64,000 nt of DNA from Macrocystis pyrifera (GCA_031763025.1 JASSKH010000037.1:3286001-3350000); one strand, 5' to 3'. Shown: positions 22,357-32,998, counted from the first letter of the stretch. Made by a program: numbers and translations. Notes: generated from the sequence alone by a model not told the origin.

Positions 22357-23313
22357 TAATAGGGTTGCAGACACGCCGTTGAATTGTTTTTATGTATTAG
22401 GTCCACATAATGTGAGGTGTCATGACCGTCGCTTGCGGCAGAAGTGCTGCTGTCTTCGCTGGCTGCTCCTGCTCAGGCGCGTGTTGAGTGTTGAAGTGCT
22501 TTGGGGGGGTTGGACTGGACGAAGTCCAGTAATTCGGAACTATCAACGAGCAATCTAAGCCAACGTGTGATATTGTCACTGCGAGTCTGAACAACTCAGA
22601 AATTTTGCAGAGGGAAGTAGTGATTGAACTTTTTCGTACGGGCTGCAAAATGTGCCTGGTATATTGTATACAGTATACATCGAAGAACGTACATTGTAGG
22701 CCCAACGAGCGTTTTTTTTTTGTGGGGTGAGGGAGTCATAGTCGAGCTTTGATTTATTGTGCAGTCCCCTCTCCTACATTAGGTTTTGCGTGGCAGTATG
22801 TTTTATCTGGGAGTTTGAACTGCAAAACTGCACGATTTATCTAATATGCCCTTCACCGAAAATCACGAAGAGAGTCGGCGACAACCATTCTACGGTGTAG
22901 GTGATGGACTCATTTTTCATTCGGTATGATGCCTCAAGTGGCTTGGGAGTCGGGCTATGCGAGTCCGGCGGCAATTGGACGTGCTGGCCTTTTCAAATGT
23001 ATACCACGTGTGCAAAGTTGAAGATCCATTCGAAAACACGTTACGTGGTAGTGTTGAAGCGTTTTTGGACGGACCCGTGTCGACGGGCATCGTGATCAAC
23101 GCGGACACCCAGAGAAGGAGACTTAGTCTTGGACGATCCGCCAACGTATAGTTGTATATCGCAACTACGGAGTTCCCCGTATAGTAGCCTTATTGAACGA
23201 CTCCTTTGAACTGCCCCCACGTTTGCCTCGCGCGGCAATAAGCGCAAATTTGCACCGCTTTTCATTCATCGCCCGGTTTCACTTTGAGCTCGCACGGGTT
23301 TCGCCTTGTGCAG

Positions 23314-23448
23314 CTGTTTCGAGGGGCCGCTTCTCCAGAAGATGTTGAGAAGGTCTCCACCATAGAGGCGGGGTGTGTGGACTACCTTGGGGTAGAGTTT
23401 TTCTCCAAGGTGTTCTTGGGCCTGTGGCACGACGTCCACGGGAACGAG
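23314..23448 (+). CDS. TPR-like protein, exon B
   Basis: 45 codons between a CTTGTGCAG acceptor and a GTGCGG donor, both phase 0. It encodes LFRGAASPEDVEKV, a short spacer, then GVEFFSKVFLGLWHDVHGNE. Joined to exon A it gives the VYD-LFRG motif, and the FFxxxxLGLxxD helix followed by GNEAEAK is the next helical repeat of the family. Perfect phase agreement with exons A and C is the strongest evidence that this is a real spliced gene. Confidence 0.8.
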
Positions 23449-24829
23449 GTGCGGACGACCGCCCAACCCTCGTAGTATCGTATACGGTATCACATATCAT
23501 GCCATACCATATCCGTGGTACTCTGAGTACTATAACATCACACGTTTTGTATGATATTTCGTCACGTGATGGACATTTACCTGGTGTATTGTTTGCCATG
23601 AAACTCGTATTATGGTATGTGGTAAAATGTGATATATCAGGAGTATCGTATCACTTATCACATGTTGTGGTGAGATTTATCTCGAAAGTCATAATATGTT
23701 GAGTGCTATAACGCAAGATAATTTACATCACGTACCAGGTGTAATCGTACTGATTTTTTTTTTTTTCAAATGGCTTGGCGGGGAGTGTTGCGTTGCGGAT
23801 GGTTTTCTGCTTGTGGTTCGATTGTTCGATTACACCCGGCCGGTGGCGTTTTTTGTTGACCATTGTTCCCGCTGGCGTACCGACAACCTTCCCTTCTGGA
23901 CCGACACGCCGTGGACGAGACAAGACCTTGATCAGGATTGTCTCCCGCTACACCTTTTAGTATTGTCGAGATTTTAGCAAGCAACCATGCGCGTTTTTTG
24001 TGAGAGTAATCCGACTGAAGGTATCGCTGGCAGAAGTAGGCGAATCAAAGCAGGAATATCAGCCGTTCTTATCGCCAGCTGCGTATCATGGCTTGACTTT
24101 GAAAAGGTGTGTACATAATATGAATCGAGCTTGCCTCCTGTGGTATTTGCCTGGCTGGGAGTGCCCGGCACGAGTTTGTGCTATCAGCACGGTCGGTGAG
24201 TTCTTTTCTCCCGACCAGCTACATACCATAGTTCTGTTTTTTTGAGTCTGTGCGAAAGTTGGATTGGACGGGGCGTTGTTTCTCGCCCCCCAAAGCCTTC
24301 CTTCGATTTTCAGAATACAATCTCGGAAGGGCTACTGAGGGTGAGGGCGTCGCCTTTCTGCAGGGCACATAGCGCCTTTGGTTCATGCGGGACAGTTTTT
24401 TTTGTCTACCGTACACCAGGTATTGTTTAGGTCGGCAAAAGTTTCGCCCCTCCTTTTGTTCTCACCTGGCCGTCAAGCTTCAAGCTTACGTCCTCGCCCC
24501 CTCCTGATTCCTTCACCCATCGAATCACCTCGTGGAAAAATTAAGTCATTGCTTTTGTCAACATCGGTCTCGTCCGCCATGCCGCTTAAAAAGATATCCT
24601 GCGCTAAATCCAAGTCGTTTATCTGGAAATTAGTCCATCCCATTTTTTAACCGTACCCTCGGTTTGGGGGACAAACTTACTTGCTGGTTGTGTTGAATAC
24701 TTTGTGCAACCACTGGCAACCACGTTCTGGGGTAACTTGAGCTGTAGATAAAATATGTCAGGATCTGCTGCGATTGTCCTAACCCTGACCCGCCCCCCCC
24801 CCCCCCTTGTGTCATTCCCAACACCGCAG
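23449..24829 (+). other. intron 2 of the TPR-like gene
   Basis: 1,381 bp from GTGCGG to ACCGCAG, phase 0. It contains a low-complexity TATCA/CCATA-rich segment (23,480-23,740), poly-T runs, and a C run just before the acceptor (about 24,792-24,806). No other gene is supported. Confidence 0.65.
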
Positions 24830-24940
24830 GCCGAGGCGAAACGATTCATCCTGGCGGCCTGCCTCAACACGTACCCCAAGCCGGACGACCTCTGGTACTT
24901 CACGCCGAGGATACACGCCAAGGCTCGGCAGTGGGCGTAG
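24830..24940 (+). CDS. TPR-like protein, terminal exon C
   Basis: 36 codons plus TAG after a CCAACACCGCAG acceptor. It encodes AEAKRFILAACLNTYPKPDD followed by LWYFTPRIHAKARQW. The acidic-hydrophobic helix and basic C-terminal tail are what the family shows at its C terminus. It joins exon B in phase, giving GNE-AEAKRF. From exon A to here the protein fragment is about 167 residues; the N-terminal part is not located with confidence. Confidence 0.8.
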   Translation, partial: AEAKRFILAACLNTYPKPDDLWYFTPRIHAKARQWA

Positions 24941-26050
24941 TAGGCGGGGGCTGTATAGAACCATTTGCGTTCAACAATTAAAACACACCCGGTACCTGGT
25001 ATCTAACTGTTCTTGTTTCCCTTGTTTCGTTTTCTTGGGGGTTTTCCAAGACATGGAAACCGATTTATAAGGTGTTAGCCGGAGGCTGCGCAGCTCGGTG
25101 TGTTTCAAGGTTAAATGCGGGGCGACTTCCACTTGGGCAGGGTGACAACAGTAGTCATATATGGCACCAGGTCTACCGTCGGCCTTTCGCTGTTCGGCGG
25201 AATCAGTGGCGACGCCCGGAGTGTCTAGTCGTAGCTCGGCGGGAGCTGTAGTCCGGGAGCAGGTCACGGCCGCGGGTGGTGTTGGTATTGATTGGTGTTA
25301 GTGGCGCATCTCTTTCCGCTACCTCGCCTCAACACACCGGTATAGATACTTCAAGGAGATGAGAACGAGAAGAGCCTTCTGCTTTTTTTTTCCCCTCACA
25401 TATTCCAAGCATGAATAGTTTGTCACCATAAACGTGGATGCAGTTCTAACGGGATCAACGCCTTTGAGCTGTATCGCCGTTTTGCGGGATGCCGGTATAC
25501 TGTACCAGCTATGGGCTTGGAATAATACTTATATCGCGTTTTCCGGGTGGTAATTGGGGTATGGCCACTTTAGATTTGTACCACAGTGTTTTTTTTGCCG
25601 CAATCTACGTGCGCTTTGGCTTACAGTAGATCGCCTTTACGTTGATAAAAAGGTCTGTTTTGCTTCTTTTCTATGAGCTCGGTTTCCTTGCCGACGGTAG
25701 AGGGTATGCGTGCGTGTGCACTTCACATCACGTCCGTTCTACTCGGCTTCCCTGCCTGCCGGTGAAGCGCCTTCCGTCTTCCCGTCTTCCTTTTCTTTCT
25801 TGCCTTCCTTTCGTAAATGCAGCAGCAGCTGAATCTTATCTGCCTTCTTCTGGTTCACGCGCGAGGCACATGCTCGGTGTACGCCCATTCTAACCCCCCC
25901 CCAACCTATTGTATAACTCATCACGATGGCAATAAATTTTTGTCTACTGTTCATAGGGGTCACATTTAACAAGCTTCAACGTCGGTTACTCATGAAACTT
26001 CAACAATTCCCCAGGTGTACCTAGGGCATCTAGGAGCATAATTGAAAACC
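24941..26050. other. downstream region, no recognisable gene
   Basis: The first few hundred bases are presumably 3' UTR of the TPR-like gene. A TACCTGGTA palindrome is at 24,993-25,001. No other gene is supported. Confidence 0.4.
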
Positions 26051-26059
26051 TGTCCGAAT

Positions 26060-26395
26060 GAAAAAAAAATGTAAAAAAACGGTACACCAGTGGATTTTTG
26101 CCAGTTTTTGGGTACAAAGAATCAAAACTACACTGTAGGTAATCAGGGCACACCAAACCCAAGTTAGATGACGTTCTCTGTCATGTCATGGTAATACTTT
26201 TTTCTCGTGAAATCCCGATGTCCGTCCGTCCGTCCGTCCGTCTTCATGAAAAAATGCCCGAAAACGATACACTTGCGGATTTTACGCCGGTTCACGGTAT
26301 AATGAATTCGGCTCTTGATGACACTCACAACCCAAGTCAGACACCATTTCCTGTCTAGGTATACCTTTTTCTGGGAGCAACCCGAATGTAGACGG
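26060..26395. repeat. tandem duplication with GTCC microsatellite
   Basis: Two diverged units (about 26,060-26,240 and 26,243-26,395) each hold ATGAAAAAA, a CGGTACACxAGTGGATTTT-like block and an ACCCAAGT(T/C)AGA block. They are separated by a (GTCC)n run at 26,217-26,240. A C run lies at 26,466-26,479. Confidence 0.5.
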
Positions 26396-26703
26396 ACTGT
26401 TCGTGAACATAGGGATCGTTTGGTGTTGATACGAAAGTTAAAACGTACCTTGTCACGGGTGTACCCCCCCCCCCCCCCCGGTTCTTCCCTTCACTCATAT
26501 CGCGCGTACAGGGTCCAGTTTTCCCACTGCTCGTCGGCCTTGTACGTGGACAATGCCTTCCATGGGTGGTACAATATTTTCTGAATCTACTCGCATGGGG
26601 AGCTCGATACTGCACCCAAAACATGACTTCGAATAAGTTTGTTCGGGCAACCCGACCAACATTTCCAAGCTCTAGTCACGAAACAAATACACTACATACG
26701 CTA

Positions 26704-26808
26704 TTACGGGGGTCCATAGTTAACAGGACCTATGGCATACATAAAAACCAATATATTTAGGTATTTTTACTAACAAAATTTGGTCCCGTTAACTATGGAC
26801 CCCCGTAA
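26704..26808 (+). mobile_element. 105-bp MITE, copy 7
   Basis: Nearly perfect inverted termini (TTACGGGGGTCCATAG / CTATGGACCCCCGTAA) and TA flanks on both sides. It appears to be one of the youngest copies. Confidence 0.92.
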
Positions 26809-26814
26809 TAGTAA

Positions 26815-27540
26815 TTTTTTCATACTCTACACGCAAAGTTGTAGTTGCTTACGTGATCAGCTTGAGTCAGAAGATATTGAGCCAAATAACGGTATATCCC
26901 TATCGCAGGATGAGTCATTTGTACCTTACTCTTCCTTTCCCTATTCACGCAGCGCTAGTCGGCGCGGACGGTGGTCCAACGGCTCAGCGTGTCCGACAGC
27001 GGATACCTATTTTCGTGGGTACTTCTGGCGTTGCTGTCCCTCATGATGCGTGCTAAAAAAGGGCTACCACCAGTTCGCCAAACGCTTCTGACGGTCGGGC
27101 TCTTCAACCGACTACTCTACACTGCGCCACCCTGGATTGGTGCGCAGTACTGCGCAAATGCGCACTTCGACTGTACACTACTCTGTACACTACTATACAC
27201 TGCTGTGCGCAATATCGCCGTCGTACCGTTTGTTGTCCGTGGTCTACCTACTTGAAGGCCATGGGACATTTTCCCGAGTGCACCCCTACTGTAGCGCGCG
27301 TCTCCTGTAGTATTCTCCTTCGCCTGCGCCGATCATTCAAAGCATCGGATTTGATGAGACCTCCCGCCCCAGTGGATTGATCTACCAATACTTCGTGTTT
27401 GTCTTTTACTCCGAATTGCCTGCTAGACTGGGGTCGGTGGTCTCACCCAAACTTTGTGTACACCTAGTATACCGTGGCCTGCACGCAGCGAAGGCCCCGT
27501 GAACGTGGTAAATCGATGGCTGTTGCGTATTCATCTATTT
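26815..27540. other. unresolved, weak coding character
   Basis: Two overlapping plus-strand frames between 26,850 and 27,056 look mildly coding but disagree. An inverted repeat-like GTACACTACT run lies at 27,170-27,200. No gene can be supported. Confidence 0.3.
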
Positions 27541-27816
27541 TCACGTCCGCTTAGAGGCATCGTCGCTCGATTGATCAGCGTCCCGTGCAACGGCACCATC
27601 GGTCGCCCTATAGTGTGTTTGGTAATACGATGCAGCTTGTGCCAAGTCCCAATCCCCGAAATTCATCATGTCGCTAGCCACCGCAATCGAACGCGATTGG
27701 TGCGCAAACTCCCTACCCGAAAGCATCGTGCATTCAACGTTATACGGGAGCTGCAGCCAATGCTCTGAAGACCCGTGAAAATTTCCCTCTGCGCGACGTT
27801 GGCCGAAACCGTGGTA
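27541..27816 (-). CDS. unrecognised protein fragment
   Basis: An open minus-strand stretch of 91 codons ending in TGA, with no obvious start (an in-frame TAG lies just upstream), so it may be an exon. Its composition is protein-like rather than repetitive: EHWLQLPYNVECTMLSGREF, then SIAVASDMMNFGDWDLAQAA, then SYYQTHYRATDGAVARDADQ. I recognise no family. Unequal use of codon positions and lack of low complexity argue for real coding ancestry. Confidence 0.4.
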   Translation of the reverse strand, partial: YHGFGQRRAEGNFHGSSEHWLQLPYNVECTMLSGREFAHQSRSIAVASDMMNFGDWDLAQAASYYQTHYRATDGAVARDADQSSDDASKRT

Positions 27817-27899
27817 CTAGTTATTCGCTGCAGCCACCGCGGCTATGACACGCATCTGGGCAACTCATAATGCAGCAGCTGGAAGCATTGCACAGCTGC

Positions 27900-28750
27900 G
27901 TCAGGCCACAGTAGTGGTATAACGACGGCAGCTATGACACACTGTTCCCGGCGCAATCAGTGTGGCAATTGTAGGTACGACATAACCACGCTAATAAGGG
28001 CCGTGAAGCATCCGCACCAGCAAAGCGATACAGATGGACTGTTGTGTTCAAGTGTGCCTACAGGTAAAAAATGCATAGCAAAAGCGGCGGAGGTATGTAT
28101 TCGTTGTAGCCACAACGAGGCCCACGTAGTAGATATAAGGTACAGCGGCGTACGGGGGTTATCGAGCGCACTTCTTAGAGTAGAACACGCATTCAGCTGG
28201 AACATCGATTCTATGGGTGACCGCATGGGCATTCGCCGTCCTACAACTTCGCGCAGTAACATGCGCTCTTACAGTATCAATGTTTTCGAAGTCGATTGCA
28301 ATTACGAATATTCCATGCGCTTAACCAGGCGCTCAGAACACCCCGCGCGTGCGGGGTGTGGTATCGTGCGCGCTCCATTCCTGCTGTTCCCCACCATGGA
28401 TCTCTATTTTGACTGTATCAGTTTCTGAAAATGCGGGGGGAGCATGCATCATGCCCGTGGCAATCGATTGCGCTTCGTAACTTCCCCCCCCGCCGGGGCC
28501 TAAAAATTCAATATTGTTTGGCGCCCCCCGGTCGACTACTACTGTCGACTGGTGATATACCACCTTTTATTTATGCCCCAACCCGTTTCGTGCCGCCCTC
28601 CCGAGATAGCAGCGTGCGCGTCTTCTGGTATCCTTTCCGATCGATGCTCCCACGCGAATGCCCTCGCGCTCAACATTACGCCCACTCGCGCGCAGACCTG
28701 AAGATCCGTATGTAGACAGGGGGGGGGGACTACGTTGTGACAAGCACCGT
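27900..28750. other. unresolved, no recognised gene
   Basis: A 164-codon plus-strand frame (27,934-28,428) and overlapping minus-strand frames are open, but none is recognisable. I do not call a gene. Confidence 0.3.
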
Positions 28751-28756
28751 GAACAG

Positions 28757-28897
28757 TCTAGACGGGCTGACTCTTTACACGACCACAACCATTCGAGATA
28801 TTTTGCCATGAACAAGAACGGGTCAACCAACACTGATCTGCCTATAAGGACGACAGCGACTTGTGCGAACGCTGCAGTTTCCCTCGATGGCTGGTCA
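28757..28897 (+). CDS. candidate exon of a REJ-like surface protein
   Basis: Coding-like exon between an AACAG acceptor (ends 28,756) and a GTAAGA donor (28,898). It ends in TTATCANAAVSLDGWS. REJ/polycystin extracellular repeats typically contain a Cys followed by a V-x-LDG-x-S motif that leads into a GSGGR-type linker, and the exon stops exactly where that linker would start. Family assignment is by motif resemblance only. Related fragments lie at 34.1-37.8 kb on the same strand. Confidence 0.4.
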
Positions 28898-28899
28898 GT

Positions 28900-29880
28900 A
28901 AGAAGGTGACGGACGCATTGCATGATAGGGGCAACACGTCTTGGGCAAAACTGTCACTGGGACTGATGGGGTTTCTCAACTCCTAACACTACCCAACAAT
29001 TGATAGCATTTGCTTTTGCAACATTTTTCGATATATACCTACAGTAGGCCATAGGGTTGCTCATCGCGGTAAGCGCACACACTGTTTCGTATGGCCGCTT
29101 GGGGGTGATACATATATGCAGTGAAGCTCTTCAAGCAATGAGGCGCCAGTCAGGAGAACTGCATGTACTTCCCACCGCAGCGTTTGCCAGTCAGGGGTGG
29201 TTCAGTACCTTTTTTTTCTAAGCTCTTAGCTTAAGGATCTCTTTTCCATCCACGATTGTGCCTCGCACAACAATCGACTACGAGAAGCATTCCAAGCTAC
29301 TGTAAGCCCAAAGCCCAATTCATGAGCTTCTATTACAGCAGTAGTAATCTACCGAATATCGTCGTAGCTTGCGCATCGGATCCAACAGTACAATGGTTGA
29401 GGAGACCCCCTGTCAGTCAGGAATGACTGGGCTCAAAAGTGCAGCCCAAATTCCGGCCGCAGTACAGCTCGTCCAATGCCAAGATATACCTGGTAGTCCG
29501 CAAGAGGGTAGTAATAAAAGTACAGATAGTAGACGTAAGTCAGAAACACTTTATCACGATCTAATGAGTTAAATTGATAGTAAATTGGGCGTATCGGTTT
29601 CATTTTTTTGGTCCACATGGTTTTCTTAATTCGTACCAGGCACCTGGTATCAAAATATCATGCATAGGGTTTTTCAAGAGTGATCGACGGTGAAGCTCAT
29701 GCTAAACATTGTCTGGTGGCAAACCTAAAACATGGTATATCGAAATGACGAGTTGGTGACCTGGTGAGAGTCGTGCTATATTCAACCGTTGAGATCATTG
29801 TATTTGTACGATACGCGCAATCGGAGGGCTAATTGCTACCAGGTATGGTACTGCTTTGAATGAGGCTGAAAGCCCGATAA
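28900..29880. other. no recognisable gene
   Basis: No supported gene. Contains TACCTGGTA at 29,487, the double palindrome at 29,634-29,649 and TACCAGGTA at 29,837. Confidence 0.4.
29634..29649. other. double palindrome TACCAGGCACCTGGTA
   Basis: Two halves of the TACC(A/T)GG word sit back to back, separated only by CA, with TA at both outer ends. This could be two overlapping footprints or a remnant of an element reduced to its termini. It could also be chance. Confidence 0.4.
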
Positions 29881-30118
29881 TTACCTGGGTTCAGGCCCTG
29901 GGATCGTATTTGTAGAACCTGGGAGGCGTATCTTAGATGATGAAAAACCAAGGGTTTCCCCAGCGAGGAACGAGCTTAGCTCCCAGTCTTCGCGTGCACG
30001 AGAGCAGTGGAGCTGCTCGTCTTCTATCACTAAACGACACACGTGGGTACCAACGAGTACCGGCTGAATAGGCCAAACTGTCCAGGGATACAAAGTGTCC
30101 CGACCTATGATCTTAACA
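29881..30118 (-). CDS. unrecognised coding-like fragment with GRDTLYPWT motif
   Basis: The minus-strand frame encodes GRDTLYPWTVWPIQPVLVG, THVCR, then VIEDEQLHCSRAREDWELSS and a short tail. The first part is repeated as GRDTLYPWTGLPIKPVLVG 1.35 kb upstream (about 31,398-31,470). Repetition of the peptide with mostly silent or conservative changes suggests a duplicated exon, but no family is recognised. Confidence 0.35.
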
Positions 30119-30457
30119 GGTGGCGTCGAAACTATGGGCGCTTGCACATCACCGACGTGGGCATCGTTCTACTCATCCGACAGTCGCCCCCCCCCTTGCG
30201 TCAGACATGCAACGCCCGGTGGGTCGTACGGTCTATTTGTTGAACGACGAGCCTGTTCGCATTAATGTGCCACTGCTCATGCGCCCGTGGGAAGCGCAGT
30301 GGAAAAAGCAACGTCAGTCAGCCAGGGGACCACTTGTCTCTAGCTGGCAGTGCCCGGGACCTCGAGGACGGGAGCTCTTCTGCTGCCGTCCATACAGGAG
30401 CTGGAGGAACTGGTTCTAGAGGCGTCTCCCCGTGGGTGGCATCTGCTGTTGCGCCCG

Positions 30458-31255
30458 TCACTCGAGCTCTCCTTCCCCTGGCCTCGGTTTTCTCCGACGT
30501 CCAGCCTCGTTTTGCGCACCACTGCCGTGATCTGTGCCTTGCCCACGGTCGGGCCTGCTGTCATGGCCGGCCGAGTCCCCTCCCACTCTCGGGCGACGGC
30601 GGTCCTGGTCGCCAGCGCGGCGGTGGGAACTGTCCCGGGCCACAGAGTTATCGCCAACGCCCGGGTGCCGGTAGATCCGGTTGTCCGAGGAGCTGCTATA
30701 GAGGGCGTGGTGCTGTCCAGCATCCTTCCCCATGTCGGGGAGGTGGGGTCCATGGTGGACGGAGTGTGCCCGGCACTTGCAGTGGGGGAAGTAAGCGGCA
30801 GGTTTAGGCCAGGAAACGGTGGTGGAAGAAGCATCGTGCGCCTTCTGGAGGCTCACCACCACAGCCATGGTGCACGCACGGCGTTGCTGTGCCTCCCAGG
30901 GGCCGTCAGGCATTTGGATCCAGGCGTCGTTGACGGACAAGTCACCCTCGGGCATCTCGGGTCGGAGTCGGCGAGCGGTGGAGACTACCATTGTCGTCGC
31001 CTCAGGGAGGAAACACGGGTTGGGCTTGGCCGTCATACAGGCAACACTCCCCTGCAGGAAGTCCGTGCCCCCGGGCCTCCGGGTCTGGGCGTCGACCACA
31101 ATCGCGCTGGAGAGGTGCTGGTCTGAGGTACCAGGCCCGGGGGCTGGAGTGGGGGCTGGAGCGGTCGGCGTCACGGTCGCGGCGAGGGGAAGACTCTCAG
31201 CTGAGACTCCTGCCTTGGCGACACGACTGGTCGTCGTGGCGCTGTTTGCCCGGGC
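30458..31255 (-). CDS. unrecognised Ala/Thr/Pro-rich protein, GC-rich island
   Basis: The longest coherent minus-strand frame in an island that is much more GC-rich than its surroundings. A non-repetitive centre includes AIVVDAQTRRPGGTDF, ARRLRPEMPEGDLSVNDAWI and PWEAQQRRACTMAVVVSLQK, with strong G/C preference at third positions. A single in-frame TGA (about 31,256) separates it from a further open stretch up to about 31,395. GC richness keeps other frames open, including a 258-codon plus-strand frame, so strand is likely but not certain. It is flanked by direct copies of an 80-bp block. Confidence 0.35.
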   Translation of the reverse strand, partial: ARANSATTTSRVAKAGVSAESLPLAATVTPTAPAPTPAPGPGTSDQHLSSAIVVDAQTRRPGGTDFLQGSVACMTAKPNPCFLPEATTMVVSTARRLRPEMPEGDLSVNDAWIQMPDGPWEAQQRRACTMAVVVSLQKAHDASSTTVSWPKPAAYFPHCKCRAHSVHHGPHLPDMGKDAGQHHALYSSSSDNRIYRHPGVGDNSVARDSSHRRAGDQDRRRPRVGGDSAGHDSRPDRGQGTDHGSGAQNEAGRRRKPRPGEGELE

Positions 31256-31397
31256 AGCTCACAGAGCTCGCCTGGCGCGAGAGGTGGATTTGTGGGAGCG
31301 GGAGGCGAAGCGCACGGCGTCCTCGGAGGCCGCGGTGGCAGCCTTGGAGGCGCTGCCGGCAGCCTCCGAGGTTCTGGCAGCGGCGGCGACACACGTG

Positions 31398-31470
31398 ACT
31401 ACCAACGAGTACCGGCTTAATAGGCAAACCTGTCCAGGGATACAAAGTGTCCCGACCTCTGGTGCTCAAC
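31398..31470 (-). repeat. 80-bp block repeated at 30,040-30,118
   Basis: Shares ACCAACGAGTACCGGCT, TGTCCAGGGATACAAAGTGT and CCCGACCT with 30,040-30,118, in the same orientation. It encodes the GRDTLYPWT peptide in both places. Confidence 0.7.
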
Positions 31471-31479
31471 ATAATCCAA

Positions 31480-32180
31480 CGGGCTAGGCATTAATAGTAG
31501 GCATACCGGGATAACAACTATTTTAATTTGTCGTACCAAGCGCCAGGTGCACTCGAACGATAACTCTGTCACACTGTATCGGGCAGTTCTTCAGCTTACA
31601 GTAGGAGCCCTGTCAAGTCATACACATCCTACACACCTTAGGGCCCAAATATCCCCCCTCCCCAACCATAGCATGATAGCACCATCGATCAGTCCACCAT
31701 CGGTTCACCATCATTAGGTCACCACCGGTAGACCATCAGTACATCAGTACACCACCACTAGACCATCCGTACCACAGCGAATAGAGTGAGTTACGCTGTT
31801 TGTTGTGTCGTGTATCGCGTGAAGCTGCACATAGAATATAGCCTCATTACGTGGCGATGTTGGTTCGGCGACACCCCCCCCCCAACTCTGACTTCGCCTA
31901 CAAAACGTGCACCCACCCCCTTTCGCTCATGTGGGGAGTTTCAAAGCACACGCGTGAAGGGTGAGTTCATCTGAATAATCTGAGAGCACCTGGATGCGCT
32001 CCCGGCCACTTACATCTTGCGAGACGGGTTTCGTCATTTTCTTTCTTCCAGTGGCTATGGATGTTTCGTTTCACAGCGGTTGTTGTAGCTGACGCTCTTA
32101 CCGCAGACTGTCGGATGGCGAACCGAACTTTTAATATGTTTGGTGTCACACACGGTACACTAGAAAGTTCAGGTTTTCTT
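31480..32180. other. no confident gene
   Basis: An ACCATCRGT-type microsatellite lies at about 31,680-31,765. A plus-strand frame at 32,061-32,399 is weakly coding-like. Nothing firmer is seen. Confidence 0.35.
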
Positions 32181-32182
32181 AC

Positions 32183-32428
32183 ATGCACAATAAAACAGGG
32201 ACGACATACACGGCGCCGTGTCGGTCAACTATTAACAACAGTCCCGGCAACCCTTGTCTCTTTTGTCAGGTTTACGCTGTTGGCCGCAACGCGTCCAAGA
32301 TATCCCTTGTTGAAAACTTTGAAAGTGAGGGGGAGCGTCATTTCAACACGTTCGTACGTAGCCAGCAAGGGTGGAAGCCCTTCTACCCACAATCTGTAAC
32401 CAATGTTTCTCGTCGGCGCGTGGGATGA
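32183..32428 (+). CDS. unrecognised coding-like fragment
   Basis: A plus-strand frame with protein-like composition: NNSPGNPCLFCQVYAVG, then ISLVENFESEGERHFNTFV and GWKPFYPQSVTNVS. No domain is recognised. It precedes another coding-like stretch on the same strand and may be part of the same decayed gene. Confidence 0.35.
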   Translation: MHNKTGTTYTAPCRSTINNSPGNPCLFCQVYAVGRNASKISLVENFESEGERHFNTFVRSQQGWKPFYPQSVTNVSRRRVG

Positions 32429-32482
32429 AGCGGTTTTCGCGGCTCGAACTGGCACTGCTATCAATATTTTTCTCATGTTCCC

Positions 32483-32998
32483 GTGCTCAAGATGGGGGGT
32501 GAACACCTGGTAAATTACATGAAACACACGTACCACCGCGATTCAGGACTGAGAAGAGTTCGTTTAGCACCTGCTATATTTTCCCAGGGTAATCAACCAT
32601 TTAATGTGTTCAGAGTGGCGGATGTCGCAGACGACGAAAGCCCTGTGAAGCTCCTAACCTTGGTAGTAGAGGTGCTAGACTCGTTGGACAAGTTCCGAAC
32701 CAGTGGCGAACGACTAATCCATTGCTCGATCACTCAAAGGCTTCGTGCCCCCCCCCCCCCCCCCCCCCCGGCCCCATCCTACCAGATTGCCGCGTTCGGA
32801 CGGAATACCACGACGGGTTACCTCACCTTCTTAGACGCAGTGAGCGTTTCAGAGCGCACAAGTGTAGGGTCGGGCAACAATGCCGGCTTGACCGTATCCG
32901 GCACCTCTGGGAGGCTGGTGGTCACCTTGACGGGAGGCGGCTTCAATCCAGGACGTATTGCCGTGTTTGACATCCAGGTGAACCTACTACGAACATAG
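32483..32998 (+). CDS. coding-like fragment interrupted by a poly-C tract
   Basis: A 171-codon plus-strand frame. The N-terminal half includes VADDESPVKLLTLVVEVLDS. A C run at about 32,749-32,769 then inserts poly-Pro. The C-terminal half, SGNNAGLTVSGTSGRLVVTL followed by TGGGFNPGRIAVFDIQVNLL, looks like a beta-rich extracellular domain. The C run is probably a later expansion within coding or intronic sequence. Same strand and general character as the REJ-like fragments nearby; function unknown. Confidence 0.4.
   Translation: MLKMGGEHLVNYMKHTYHRDSGLRRVRLAPAIFSQGNQPFNVFRVADVADDESPVKLLTLVVEVLDSLDKFRTSGERLIHCSITQRLRAPPPPPPPAPSYQIAAFGRNTTTGYLTFLDAVSVSERTSVGSGNNAGLTVSGTSGRLVVTLTGGGFNPGRIAVFDIQVNLLRT

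Larger units (their letters stand above)
21838..23313 (+). other. intron 1 of the TPR-like gene
   Basis: 1,476 bp from GTACGT to TTGTGCAG, phase 0. It holds a C tract of 68 uninterrupted bases (21,901-21,968), one 105-bp MITE (22,252-22,356) and unexplained sequence. A frame at 22,957-23,151 looks mildly coding but is probably chance. Confidence 0.7.

Noticed and set aside
22957-23151. Additional exon in intron 1 of the TPR-like gene
   Set aside because: Exons A and B join in perfect phase and complete the DLFRG motif without it.
30350-31126. 258-codon plus-strand frame in the GC island
   Set aside because: Its composition is less protein-like than the opposite strand, whose third positions show the stronger G/C preference. 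GC richness explains why both are open.
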